From: an uncultured Treponema sp. | GTDB taxonomy: Bacteria; Spirochaetota; Spirochaetia; Treponematales; Treponemataceae | Direction of reading: 5' to 3' | Assembly: GCA_946615905.1 (NCBI GenBank) | Contig: CAMOIE010000010.1 | Coordinates: 47,978 to 111,977 of the forward strand | DNA: 64,000 nucleotides | Shown here: one piece after another, positions 7,926 to 16,433 of the stretch | Position numbering within the stretch: the stretch's first letter is position 1 | How the letters are laid out: each line of letters opens with the position of its first letter | The notes under the pieces: generated by a model | The model's database searches: none | What the model saw: the letters and a program-made list of their open reading frames with translations, nothing else | Told to the model about the DNA's origin: nothing | Position numbers and translations under genes: made by a program

Positions 7926-9137
7926 CTAATTTTCGATTACGGTTGATACAAGGGAATCTGTCCGCCACCAGGCAACTGTCGCCTTGTCACGCTCGACAAA
8001 AAGGCCGTTGAGAATTCCGTTGGCACTCACAGAAAATGTATTGAACAAAATACGGGAATAATCGATGTCGAGAGAGCGTTTTAAAATCTTTTGATTTTCC
8101 GGCTGAATCAACTGAATCAAATAACCTCTTGAAGTCGGAACAGAAAAAAAGAACCAGCCTGACTCTGAGACCCCCAAAAAGTTATATGGCTGTAAGAAGA
8201 CTTCCTTGCTCAGATTTTCAGAGACTGACTCTTCGTATGGGGGAACTTCAAAGGATTCGCCGTAGCGGCCGGTCTCAACGTCTAGGGGACAAAGGAGGGT
8301 TCTGTCATATTCGATTCCAGACTGGACTTTCAGGGCCGGGTCAAGAACGGTCTTAGAATAATCGACTTTTACATAGAGACGGCGGAAATTCAAATCAGGA
8401 ATCACGTTTTCAATTGAAATATGCAGCATGTCGCCTTCGTCAGTCTCAAGTCCTCTAGGGCGGGGAACAGTCGAAACGGTAAATGGAACCTTATATTGCA
8501 AAAAACCCTTTGAGTTAAACCAATAGGCAATGGGGCCATCATTTGTCACACAGACGACGACTAATTCTCCGTCTGCAACAGTATAAATATTCTCGATAAA
8601 AGGAAAAGGAGAGCCGCCAGGCCCCTGCTGCCCCAAATAGTCAACGAATTTTCCAGAAGAGTCAAAGCGGAGAACAACCCGGTCAAGGCTAAGGCGGTTT
8701 TCCGTGTCGCGCTCGTACTGTTCTGGCGGCAGAGTGTCCACGACGTAAAGATTTTTTTTGGAATCAACCGCAATGGGGCCGAGTGTATTAAATGGATAGA
8801 CCACAGCTTTTTTTGTAGTATTTCCCTGCACCCCGCTGGCAAATGACGGTGCTTTTGAAAACTCATCGTTGTAGTAAAAGCTCAAAAGGTCGCCGTAGGA
8901 ATTCAACTCCATGATTTTCTTTGCCTCGCCGTTGGCTATATAAAAAAAACCATCGCGCATGGTCATCGAAGTATTGATTTGTCCAGCCCCGGAAAGGTCA
9001 AAGACGTTCAGCTCATTTTCAAAAGTCCCGTAAGAAAGGCTGAACAAGTCACTTTTATTTAGAGAAGCGACAGTATTCACGCGGGTGCAAGAAGCAAGTA
9101 GAAGCAAAGACGATGCGAAAATTCCAATTTTTTTCAT
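7926..9137 (-). CDS. Lipoprotein with beta-propeller-like repeats
   Basis: 403 residues from ATG 9137. The signal peptide MKKIGIFASSLLLLASC gives a clean lipobox. The body has repeated strand-rich units with phrases such as LGPIAVDSKKNLYVVDTLPP and VVLRFDSSGKFVDYLG, typical of NHL or six-bladed propellers. Two starts compete. ATG 9197 overlaps the previous stop (ATGA) but adds 20 residues before the signal peptide. ATG 9137 has its own promoter TTGAAA-17-TATATT ending six bases upstream and gives a normal signal peptide, so I prefer it. Function unknown; probably an envelope binding or scaffold protein. Confidence 0.75.
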   Translation of the reverse strand: MKKIGIFASSLLLLASCTRVNTVASLNKSDLFSLSYGTFENELNVFDLSGAGQINTSMTMRDGFFYIANGEAKKIMELNSYGDLLSFYYNDEFSKAPSFASGVQGNTTKKAVVYPFNTLGPIAVDSKKNLYVVDTLPPEQYERDTENRLSLDRVVLRFDSSGKFVDYLGQQGPGGSPFPFIENIYTVADGELVVVCVTNDGPIAYWFNSKGFLQYKVPFTVSTVPRPRGLETDEGDMLHISIENVIPDLNFRRLYVKVDYSKTVLDPALKVQSGIEYDRTLLCPLDVETGRYGESFEVPPYEESVSENLSKEVFLQPYNFLGVSESGWFFFSVPTSRGYLIQLIQPENQKILKRSLDIDYSRILFNTFSVSANGILNGLFVERDKATVAWWRTDSLVSTVIEN

Positions 9138-9143
9138 ATTAAA

Positions 9144-9172
9144 AATATACAAAAGCAGTCCTTTTTTTTCAA
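9144..9172 (-). promoter_or_regulatory. Leaderless-type promoter of the propeller lipoprotein
   Basis: Minus strand: -35 TTGAAA (9172..9167), 17-base spacer, -10 TATATT (9149..9144), six bases, ATG 9137. It lies inside the longer reading frame and supports the internal start. Confidence 0.6.
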
Positions 9173-9193
9173 TTGAAACTTTCTCCCAGCCTT

Positions 9194-10507
9194 TCATTGC
9201 AGGCAGGAAGACTCGACAAAGTTCAAGGCCCTTTCACGGACAGAAAGAGCTTTGCTCTCGCTGCGTAGGACGGTCGACCCGCTCATGTATTTGACCGTAA
9301 CCTCGTAGTCGCCAGGCAGGAGGTTTATGCCGGCAACAGAAGCTGTCGCAGGAAAATAGCGGCAGGAGCGGACATCGGCCCTTTCAATCATTTCCGTTGA
9401 GGCTTTGGTGGCCGCCCCGAAAAGATACAGAATCAAGGAGACAAGGGGACTGTCGGAATCCTTAGCAGAGGAGTCAAAGGCGGCTGTTGTCAAGGAACGG
9501 ACTATAGAACGGGCTATTGCGCGGGCTTTTATCATGGAAAGCTTGCGCTGAAAAGTGTCGCAAGCAATATTTTCTATGCTCTCGATTTTTTCCAAATCGA
9601 CAGTTTGTTTTTCTCCGGTCAGTTTGGATTCAACCGTAAGAACTTGGCCAGTGATTTTAGAATACCGCTTTACCATTTTTGGCAGGGCAAGTTTGTACCA
9701 AATTCCGCCAGGTGAATAAAAACGGAAGGCCTCCTCCTCTTTGACCGGGGAAAGTCCTGTAAAGACAAGGACGTTGAGTCGTCCGTAGCCGGCAGGGATT
9801 TCCAGCTCGCCATCGACCGAAGAAGGCCTTTTAAAATCATAGAGAGACGGCTGACTGTTAAAATCGTCCTCAAGATAAAGTTTGTCGACTCTGGCGTTGT
9901 CAACATCCCCCTGAGACCGGTACATAATCATAGATAAATAGCGGGCCAGGGCTGAATCATTAAATCGGACATCGGCGGGCGTTACTTTGGTCTCCTCTGA
10001 CTGCTTGTTGAAATTCTGAATTTCCTGATTGTAGCGGATTCTCAAATTTTTGAGCTTGTTGTCAAAACGGCGGATTTCAACCATGGCATCTTCCTGATTA
10101 TCCACGGCCAGATAATTCAATGCCATGAAAATATTTGTGTAAATGTCCTCAAAGTCTTCGCCAGAATAATCTTTTACATTGTCATTCGCCAAAAACGAAG
10201 TCAGGCTTTGGGTGATTGAAGTCGCGTAATATTTTTCAATCAGAAGTTCCGCCTCAGATAAGTTCTCGTTTGACTTACCGTAATTTTCTGCAAAATGATT
10301 GACTAGGCCAAAATCGAGGTAAGCCAAAACCGCATCCTTGCTGCCGTAAATGTCAGTCCTGCTTTTGGACAGCTCCCGGATGACCGAAGAATAATCACCG
10401 GCTGAAAGGTTATGGTCAATTGCAGAAAAGTTATAGTCCCCCATCGTCGCACACGAAGCAAAGAGAAGAGAAAATAAAATGACGGTGGGGAATATTTTTT
10501 TCATCAA
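9194..10507 (-). CDS. Lipoprotein with helical-repeat N-terminal half
   Basis: 437 residues; signal peptide with lipobox FASC (MMKKIFPTVILFSLLFASCA). Residues ~30-210 are helix-rich with TPR-like spacing (phrases such as YLDFGLVNHFAENYGKSNE and NIFMALNYLAVDNQEDAMVE), as in the COG3014-type bacterial lipoproteins; the rest is mixed with a beta-rich end. It follows the M20 peptidase gene by three bases and runs into the propeller lipoprotein (ATGA overlap), so it is in the same operon. Role unknown; likely part of an outer-envelope assembly or secretion apparatus. Confidence 0.75.
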   Translation of the reverse strand: MMKKIFPTVILFSLLFASCATMGDYNFSAIDHNLSAGDYSSVIRELSKSRTDIYGSKDAVLAYLDFGLVNHFAENYGKSNENLSEAELLIEKYYATSITQSLTSFLANDNVKDYSGEDFEDIYTNIFMALNYLAVDNQEDAMVEIRRFDNKLKNLRIRYNQEIQNFNKQSEETKVTPADVRFNDSALARYLSMIMYRSQGDVDNARVDKLYLEDDFNSQPSLYDFKRPSSVDGELEIPAGYGRLNVLVFTGLSPVKEEEAFRFYSPGGIWYKLALPKMVKRYSKITGQVLTVESKLTGEKQTVDLEKIESIENIACDTFQRKLSMIKARAIARSIVRSLTTAAFDSSAKDSDSPLVSLILYLFGAATKASTEMIERADVRSCRYFPATASVAGINLLPGDYEVTVKYMSGSTVLRSESKALSVRERALNFVESSCLQ

Positions 10508-10510
10508 TTT

Positions 10511-11734
10511 TTAGTTTGCGGCCATCCATGCAATCGTCTGAGCATCTTTTGCGATATTCTCGATGATTGCGTATTCGTTTGGCTGGTGGGCAAGTTCGTC
10601 CATCGTTGACCAGACAACACAGGAATATCCCAAGTTGCGAAGCTCAGCTCCGACCGTTCCCCCGCCGACTCCAATACATTTCGCATTGATTCCGTGAACT
10701 TCTTTGATTGCGCGGGTCAAAGCCTTGACGACATGGGCATCAGGGCTTGTCGGCAAAGAAGACTCGGCCTGCATTTCTGTGACCTCGACTTTCACGGAAT
10801 ATTTTTTCTCAACCTCGGCAATGCGTTTCTTTGCCTCGGCGCGAACCTCATCAAGAGTATAACACGGATTTATGCGGCAGTCACAGAAGAAAACGTCGTC
10901 ACCGGGAATGATGTTAACAGTGTCAACGTTGGCCTGTTTTTTTGTCGGCTGAAAAGTTGAAAATGCCGGGTCGAACAGGTCATCCTTTTTATTGAAGACC
11001 TGCTCCATTTCGTTGATTTTGAGGGCAAGCTCGCAGCCTGCAAGCATGGCGTTGTGGGCCAAGTCCGGGCGGGAACCGTGAGCCTGTTTTCCGATGATAT
11101 GGAATCGAGGCCACCAGATGTTCTTTTCGGCAATCTCGATTGTCTCTCCCTTTGGGTCACCGCCATCAGGAATCAAAATCAAGTCCTCTTTTTTGAAGAG
11201 GTCCAGGTGATTTTTTATGAGGAATTTCATTCCATAGGCAGAGCCGAATTCCTCGTCCGCCATAAAGAGAAGTTTTATCGTATGCTCAGGCTGAATTCCG
11301 TTTTTGACGAATGCAAGGGCTGCAAAAACACCGGAAACCAAGCCCTGCTGGTTGTCCTCAACGCCACGGCCGTAAATCTTTCCGTCTTTCTCGACGACAG
11401 TCCAGGGGTCAGTTTCCCAAAGAGAAAGCTCTCCGGTCGGAACGACGTCCATGTGGGCGCAGACCCAGATATTGTAGTCGGACTTTTTGCCTTCGATTGT
11501 GGCGACAAGATTCGGGCGGAATCCAGATGAAACTCGTTCATCGGGCGCATCAAAATGCTCAAGTTTAGTGATTCCGTTTGAGACAAGCCAACGCTCAAGG
11601 GCATCGCACTTTTTGCTTTCCCCGTCACCATTTGACTCAGGAGCCATAGCCGGAATCGCCGTGAGCAAGCTTTCCAATGCGACCATCTCTTTTGTCTGTC
11701 CGGCAATCCAAGACTTTATTTTTTCAAATTCCAT
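10511..11734 (-). CDS. M20-family zinc metallohydrolase (dipeptidase/deacylase)
   Basis: 407 residues. It carries M20 hallmarks: CAHMDVVPTG with the first metal His and Asp, GRGVEDNQQG with the bridging Asp, and FMADEEFGS with the catalytic Glu-Glu, followed by a dimerisation (lid) domain and a late metal His (MDELAHQPNE). The family contains ArgE, DapE, CPG2 and dipeptidases; substrate cannot be fixed here. The N-terminal 'IKSWIAGQTKEMVALESLLT' resembles the M20 peptidases seen in gut anaerobes. ATG 11734 follows GGGAGA. It heads the minus-strand operon running to 6829. Confidence 0.88.
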   Translation of the reverse strand: MEFEKIKSWIAGQTKEMVALESLLTAIPAMAPESNGDGESKKCDALERWLVSNGITKLEHFDAPDERVSSGFRPNLVATIEGKKSDYNIWVCAHMDVVPTGELSLWETDPWTVVEKDGKIYGRGVEDNQQGLVSGVFAALAFVKNGIQPEHTIKLLFMADEEFGSAYGMKFLIKNHLDLFKKEDLILIPDGGDPKGETIEIAEKNIWWPRFHIIGKQAHGSRPDLAHNAMLAGCELALKINEMEQVFNKKDDLFDPAFSTFQPTKKQANVDTVNIIPGDDVFFCDCRINPCYTLDEVRAEAKKRIAEVEKKYSVKVEVTEMQAESSLPTSPDAHVVKALTRAIKEVHGINAKCIGVGGGTVGAELRNLGYSCVVWSTMDELAHQPNEYAIIENIAKDAQTIAWMAAN

Positions 11735-11809
11735 AATTTTCTCCCATGAAAAATATAATCCACTATCATAGCAGGCAGTGCGAAAGTTATCTCTTTGATT
11801 TAGAAAGAG

Positions 11810-11830
11810 ATTCTTCGCTTCGCTCAGAAT
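11810..11830. repeat. Small REP-like hairpin
   Basis: ATTCT-TCGCTTCGCTC-AGAAT: a 5-bp stem with an 11-base loop that starts TCG and ends GCTC, like the loops at 6689 and 63399. It is followed by GACATATACGGCATCATAATGACAT, where 'ATGACAT' is repeated. It lies in the 138-base space between the M20 and TraB genes. Confidence 0.55.
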
Positions 11831-11872
11831 GACATATACGGCATCATAATGACATATCTAGTAACTAATCAA

Positions 11873-13069
11873 CTATAATATCTTCCGAATCAAGTCAGGC
11901 AGAGACTTTACGATTGCAGCCCCGCCTATAAAGGTTCCGACAGAGGAGCCGATTGACGAGAGGAAGAAGACCAGTAAAATCCGCAGAATTCTGTTTTTGT
12001 AAATGCTTTTTACGCTCGTGATGTCGTCCTGCAAGGTCTCCAAGTCGGCGACTTTAGGCTTGCAGACTATAGCCTGAACGATTCCGGTCAACATTCCGAC
12101 TCCGACAAGAGGGCAAAGGGAAGTAACCGGCGCCCCGACAGCTCCGACAATAATCGTAACCGGGTGGCCGCCCGCTATAATAGTTCCGATTCCGGCAAGC
12201 AGGGCGTTCCAGAAAATCCAGGAGCCAAGCATGTCGCTCCCTTTTGACCTGCCGCCAAAATAAAATCCGGCGGCAATCAAAGCGACAATCAAAATCGGAA
12301 TAATCCAGGCGGCTATTTTCGCCCCAATCTTTTTCGGCGGAACTTCTGAGATTTCTGAAATGTCAGATTTTTCTGAATTTGCGGCAAAGGACTCCAGATG
12401 CTTTTGAACGCCAGGCAAGTGTCCGGCTCCCAGAACCGCCAGAACGTTCTCACCCTTGCAGTTCCAGATTTTTGAGGCCAGGTAAAAATCACGTTCGTCA
12501 ATCAAAACTTCTTTTACAGTCGGGAGGTATTCAGAAAGTCCCGCCATCATGGAGTCCATTTCACTTGAGACCTTGAGTTTTTCAATTTCCTCACCGGAAA
12601 CTTCTTCTTTGTCAAATGCGGAGGCAAAAAGCGAAGAAAGGAGCTTGCATTTTCCCCAGAGGGAATTTTTAGCCCAGGCGCGGCGCAACGTCACTTGAAT
12701 CGGCCGGTCGACAAGCTCCACATTTATTCCTTTTTCTTTTGCGGCTTTGTCGGCAGCCCGCATTTCGTCACCGGGTTTTACGCCCGTGTTCTGCCCCATC
12801 CGCCTTTGGAATGAAGACAAGACAAGATTCGCCATCAGCAGAAAGCCCTGGTGATTTTTCAGGACTTTTATGATGTCGAGGTTTCTCCAAGATTCCGGGT
12901 CGTTGAGAGACTTGTAGCGTCCTTCGTCAAGCTCTATTGCAACGCAGTCCGGGGACTTTTCATTTACGGCTTTTACGACTTCCTCACAAGACTCTTTTGA
13001 TACGTGGGCCGTTCCGATTAAAGTTATCTTTTTCTGACCAAAAATCAGTTCTTTTTCTGTCTGACTCAT
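11873..13069 (-). CDS. TraB/PrgY-family membrane protein
   Basis: 398 residues from ATG 13069. The N-terminal TraB domain has the GTAHVSKESC signature, DCVAIELDEGR, and a late GHLPGVQKHL; it is related to pheromone-shutdown and TIKI-type proteins. The C-terminal third has three or four membrane helices. A start at 13090 is possible, but ATG 13069 overlaps the TPR gene's stop by four bases (ATGA), typical of translational coupling. The real activity in bacteria is not established; GTAHVS and conserved Glu/His suggest a metal-dependent hydrolase. Confidence 0.85.
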   Translation of the reverse strand: MSQTEKELIFGQKKITLIGTAHVSKESCEEVVKAVNEKSPDCVAIELDEGRYKSLNDPESWRNLDIIKVLKNHQGFLLMANLVLSSFQRRMGQNTGVKPGDEMRAADKAAKEKGINVELVDRPIQVTLRRAWAKNSLWGKCKLLSSLFASAFDKEEVSGEEIEKLKVSSEMDSMMAGLSEYLPTVKEVLIDERDFYLASKIWNCKGENVLAVLGAGHLPGVQKHLESFAANSEKSDISEISEVPPKKIGAKIAAWIIPILIVALIAAGFYFGGRSKGSDMLGSWIFWNALLAGIGTIIAGGHPVTIIVGAVGAPVTSLCPLVGVGMLTGIVQAIVCKPKVADLETLQDDITSVKSIYKNRILRILLVFFLSSIGSSVGTFIGGAAIVKSLPDLIRKIL

Positions 13070-14439
13070 TTTTCGCTGCCTGTCGCCCACTGGGCCATTC
13101 TATATTCAAAGAACATCGGAGCCTGCATTTCAACGACTTCGCTATAAAATTTCTGGGCAAGGTCAAACTTTCCGGCCAAGTCATAATAAAGGGCCATATA
13201 AAAAATGTAGCGTCCCCGTTTAGTTGAGTTTTCTTCCTTCTGGACTTTCAAAAGCAGCGGTGTATCTCCACCCATATCGTGGTAGAGTCTGACCATACCG
13301 TATTCAATGGACTGTCTGTCCAGCTTTCTCATTTTTTCTTCCGTGAATTTGCGGGCTTGCTGGGGCTTGTTGAGCTTCATATAGCAGGCTGCGACCAAAA
13401 GTTTGTATGAAAGGCTGTCGGGGTTGTGTTCCAAAGCCTTCATAAATGCGTTTCCGGCTTCTTCCCAATTTCCGACTTTCCAAGCGAACATGCCCAAAGA
13501 TTCATAGGCATAAAAATAATTGGGATTTTTCTCAACAACGATGCGGTAATATTCAAGGGCCTTGTCAGTCTTGTTCTGCTCATCGTAGAATCCGGCAAGC
13601 ATCGCATAGCCCAAAAAATACTCAGGGTCAAGCTCTGTTGTCTTTTTCCATGCCTTTTCAGCGTCATCCCACTTGCCCAAATAGCGGGAATAAGTTCCCA
13701 AGTCAAAATACGCATCGACATTGCCCGGATCAGATTTCAATGCGGCCAGCACATATTCCCTTGCCTTGAGGTAGCGTTTGTCCTCACCCTCAAGTTTGCC
13801 CATATACAAAAGGGCCTGAACATTGGTCGGGTCAAGCTCCAGAATTTTTTTGAATGACTTTTCTGCGTCATCATCCTTTTCCATATAATAGCTCATCTTT
13901 CCAAAGCCAAAGAGGGCCTCGATATTCGCAGGTTCAGCTGAAAGGGCTTTTTTGTACAAATCGCGGGCATTGCGGTAATTGTGCTTTAACGCCTGCTCCC
14001 CGGCAAATTCTAAATTCGCACCGACATTTTTCGGGTCAAGGGCAAGAATTCTCCTGAGCAGGTTAGACTTAGTCTTGTCATCTCCCTTCTTTTTGGCAAT
14101 CATGGCGTTCAACTCAAGAACATCGACATCCTGGGGGTAAGCGGTCAAAAGACTGGAAGCAATTGCGGCTGACTCAGAATCTTTTCCGGCAGAAAGCAAA
14201 AGGGAGGCGTGAAGGGTTTTCATGTCCTTGTCGTCTTTCATTGAATCCGGCATTGTATCAAACATTTTCAGGGCAGATTCTATAGAACCAGATGCAAGGG
14301 TATCGCTCAATTTTTGCACGAAGGCAACTTCCGCAGACTGTGACTTGTTCTTGCTCACGCTTGCGGCGGAAAGACTATTTGCAGCCATAAAGGCAAACAA
14401 GGCGGCGGCGAAAATTTTTTTGAATGTTTTTTTCATCAT
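13066..14439 (-). CDS. Exported TPR-repeat protein
   Basis: 457 residues. The signal peptide MMKKTFKKIFAAALFAFMAA... is cleaved near ANSLSA, with no lipobox. At least eight tandem TPR units fill residues ~60-430, with repeated patterns such as ALDPKNVGANLEFAG, ELDPTNVQALLYMGK, SDPGNVDAYFDLG and ELDPEYFLGYAMLA. This predicts a periplasmic superhelical protein-binding scaffold. GAGG lies about seven bases before the start. It is coupled to the TraB gene and divergent from the 601-residue membrane-anchored protein. Partner unknown. Confidence 0.85.
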   Translation of the reverse strand: MMKKTFKKIFAAALFAFMAANSLSAASVSKNKSQSAEVAFVQKLSDTLASGSIESALKMFDTMPDSMKDDKDMKTLHASLLLSAGKDSESAAIASSLLTAYPQDVDVLELNAMIAKKKGDDKTKSNLLRRILALDPKNVGANLEFAGEQALKHNYRNARDLYKKALSAEPANIEALFGFGKMSYYMEKDDDAEKSFKKILELDPTNVQALLYMGKLEGEDKRYLKAREYVLAALKSDPGNVDAYFDLGTYSRYLGKWDDAEKAWKKTTELDPEYFLGYAMLAGFYDEQNKTDKALEYYRIVVEKNPNYFYAYESLGMFAWKVGNWEEAGNAFMKALEHNPDSLSYKLLVAACYMKLNKPQQARKFTEEKMRKLDRQSIEYGMVRLYHDMGGDTPLLLKVQKEENSTKRGRYIFYMALYYDLAGKFDLAQKFYSEVVEMQAPMFFEYRMAQWATGSEK

Positions 14440-14448
14440 AAACCTCAG

Positions 14449-14477
14449 TTGAATTTGTTCACTTCATCAGATAAACT
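14449..14477 (+). promoter_or_regulatory. Leaderless-type promoter of the 601-residue protein
   Basis: -35 TTGAAT (14449-14454), 17-base spacer, -10 TAAACT (14472-14477), seven bases, ATG 14485. The TTG that a reading-frame caller would take as a start is the -35 box. Confidence 0.55.
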
Positions 14478-14484
14478 GAATCAA

Positions 14485-16290
14485 ATGTATAATCATCCGT
14501 TCAGAAAGTCACTGGGACTTATCGTCTTGTACAGTGCTATCATTATCGGCATATTTATCCTCCAGTTCAAGAATGAATCCTCAATTTTCCGTTCAATCGG
14601 CCCCCTCAAAATGACCCTTGCAGAAAAATTGGAAGAAGACGGCTCCAAATCTTTGAAAAATTCCCTTTCGGTCACTTTCAAAGGCCTCGAATTTGAAGCC
14701 GATGACGTGACTCCTGCAATTCTGACGATAAATGACAGTCAAAGCGAGCAAAAACTGTCCCTTCTTTCATGGAAGCAGGAAAATCCCCTATCCTTCACAT
14801 TTGAATTTACCGACGATGTTTCGCTCACATTCGCCTCAAGCGGAACGAGTTCCGACTCATCCCTTTCTGTGACGGCAAGACTCCCTGAAACAGCGTCAAA
14901 ACTCACACTGTCCTATAAACCGTCAGCAGGCTATTCGGTAACAGAGCAAAGTCCGACAAGACAGGTCGTAAGCTCCAAAAATTTATCATACGCCATGACC
15001 GCCCCGATGATTCAGGAAGACACGATTACGTTCACAAAGTCTTCAACCGTTGCAAATTACGCCCACTTCAATCCGGCAAAGGTATTCACGTTTTATGCAA
15101 TCCCAGACTCACTTTCAGAGCCGACAAAAAGCATGTTTGACTCTGCAATCAAGTCTTTCAGGGACAACGTTTTGCAGGCTGCTGAAGCGGCTGTAAAGGA
15201 TTCCACCCAAATTACAGAAAATGCGGCTGTCCTCTACGTGGAAGAATCTGCCGCCAGAGGAAACTACACCAACGCAGTCGCGGCAGTTCCGGCTTCTTTC
15301 AAGAATTCCAACAGGCGAACTTACCTTTCGGCCCCATACTTCAACACGCTTGCAAAAATGAATTCTAGCCTGACAATGGCAAACGAAAACACCGCCTCAA
15401 TGATAAAAAATGCGATTGCCCAGAAAAATCCTGACGTTTTCACATCCACAGGAATCGAAGATTATTTTATCAGGAATTCAAGCAATTCAGATGTTCGCGC
15501 CCTTCTTTCGATGCCCGCAACAATCGAAGACTTCAAGCCGACCCTTGCACAGGCCTCCGCAATTCTTTGGATTTACACAAAGCTTTCCAGGACGTCTCCT
15601 GAACTTGCAGACCATCTGTCCACATCAATACAAATCTGCCTTACGGCAATCGAAAAATGCTGCACAATGAACACAGATAACACGACAATACTTTTAACCG
15701 AAGATGATGCCCCTGTTTCTTTCGAGCAGACAATTTTTACAGGAGCAGCCCTCTATGCATACGGAAATCAAACAGGCTCCATCTCCTATACAACAGCGGG
15801 TCAACTTTTGATTATACAGGCTTTGAACCAAAATTCAACACATGACATCCGCACTTTGGCCGACATTTATCCAATCCTAGTTCCAGACAACAACTTTGCC
15901 CCCCGGTCAATAATAGCCGGAAAGAGAGCAGATAACCGCACTGTTTGGGCATGGACATGTGCAAATTCAATCGACTACGCAGAATCAAACGGCCAGGCTA
16001 CGATTTCCATTAAATTCAAGCAGGGCGACACCAACTACATAATTTTAAAGAACATAAAGCCCTTCTCAAAAATTGAAATTTACGGACTGGACTTCCATTC
16101 AGACCCAAGATTCGAATATTACAATTCTTCTGGATACACTTATATAGAAGAAAGCCAGACCCTGCTCTTGAAGACACGGCACAAGTCCGCAATAGAAAAC
16201 ATCAGACTGACATTCTCACGCCCTGCCGCACAAAATCCAGCACCGACAAATCCTGTACCCGCAGATTCTGCCAACACGGCCACGGAATAG
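14485..16290 (+). CDS. Membrane-anchored periplasmic protein, function unknown
   Basis: 601 residues from ATG 14485. One N-terminal membrane helix (SLGLIVLYSAIIIGIFILQF) anchors a large extracytoplasmic region: a beta-rich Ser/Thr-rich part (residues ~40-190), a helix-rich middle (~210-420), and a beta-rich C-terminal part ending in a Pro/Ala-rich tail. No known domain recognised; it looks like a lineage-specific treponemal protein. A longer reading frame from TTG 14449 exists but overlaps the predicted promoter. It is a single gene, followed by an AT-rich 140-base space with the next promoter. Confidence 0.7.
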   Translation: MYNHPFRKSLGLIVLYSAIIIGIFILQFKNESSIFRSIGPLKMTLAEKLEEDGSKSLKNSLSVTFKGLEFEADDVTPAILTINDSQSEQKLSLLSWKQENPLSFTFEFTDDVSLTFASSGTSSDSSLSVTARLPETASKLTLSYKPSAGYSVTEQSPTRQVVSSKNLSYAMTAPMIQEDTITFTKSSTVANYAHFNPAKVFTFYAIPDSLSEPTKSMFDSAIKSFRDNVLQAAEAAVKDSTQITENAAVLYVEESAARGNYTNAVAAVPASFKNSNRRTYLSAPYFNTLAKMNSSLTMANENTASMIKNAIAQKNPDVFTSTGIEDYFIRNSSNSDVRALLSMPATIEDFKPTLAQASAILWIYTKLSRTSPELADHLSTSIQICLTAIEKCCTMNTDNTTILLTEDDAPVSFEQTIFTGAALYAYGNQTGSISYTTAGQLLIIQALNQNSTHDIRTLADIYPILVPDNNFAPRSIIAGKRADNRTVWAWTCANSIDYAESNGQATISIKFKQGDTNYIILKNIKPFSKIEIYGLDFHSDPRFEYYNSSGYTYIEESQTLLLKTRHKSAIENIRLTFSRPAAQNPAPTNPVPADSANTATE

Positions 16291-16377
16291 TCGGAGAAGA
16301 AAGAATATTTAGTCAAGCACAAAAAGGGCAAAAATTAAAAAAAATTGCATAAATTTATATCTTTTTTATAAAATTTA

Positions 16378-16386
16378 TGCTATAAT
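16378..16386 (+). promoter_or_regulatory. Extended -10 promoter of the glycosidase-like gene
   Basis: TGCTATAAT, a consensus extended -10 (TGnTATAAT); the -35 region is weak. The same nine bases recur at 24569-24577. Confidence 0.6.
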
Positions 16387-16433
16387 CGGTACATTCTCTT
16401 TAAAATCATTTTGATAAGAGACTTGAGGTATTT

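Noticed and set aside
9138..9197. Upstream ATG 9197 for the propeller lipoprotein
   Set aside because: It would put 20 extra residues before a normal signal peptide; the four-base overlap is attractive, but a well-matched promoter lies inside the extension.
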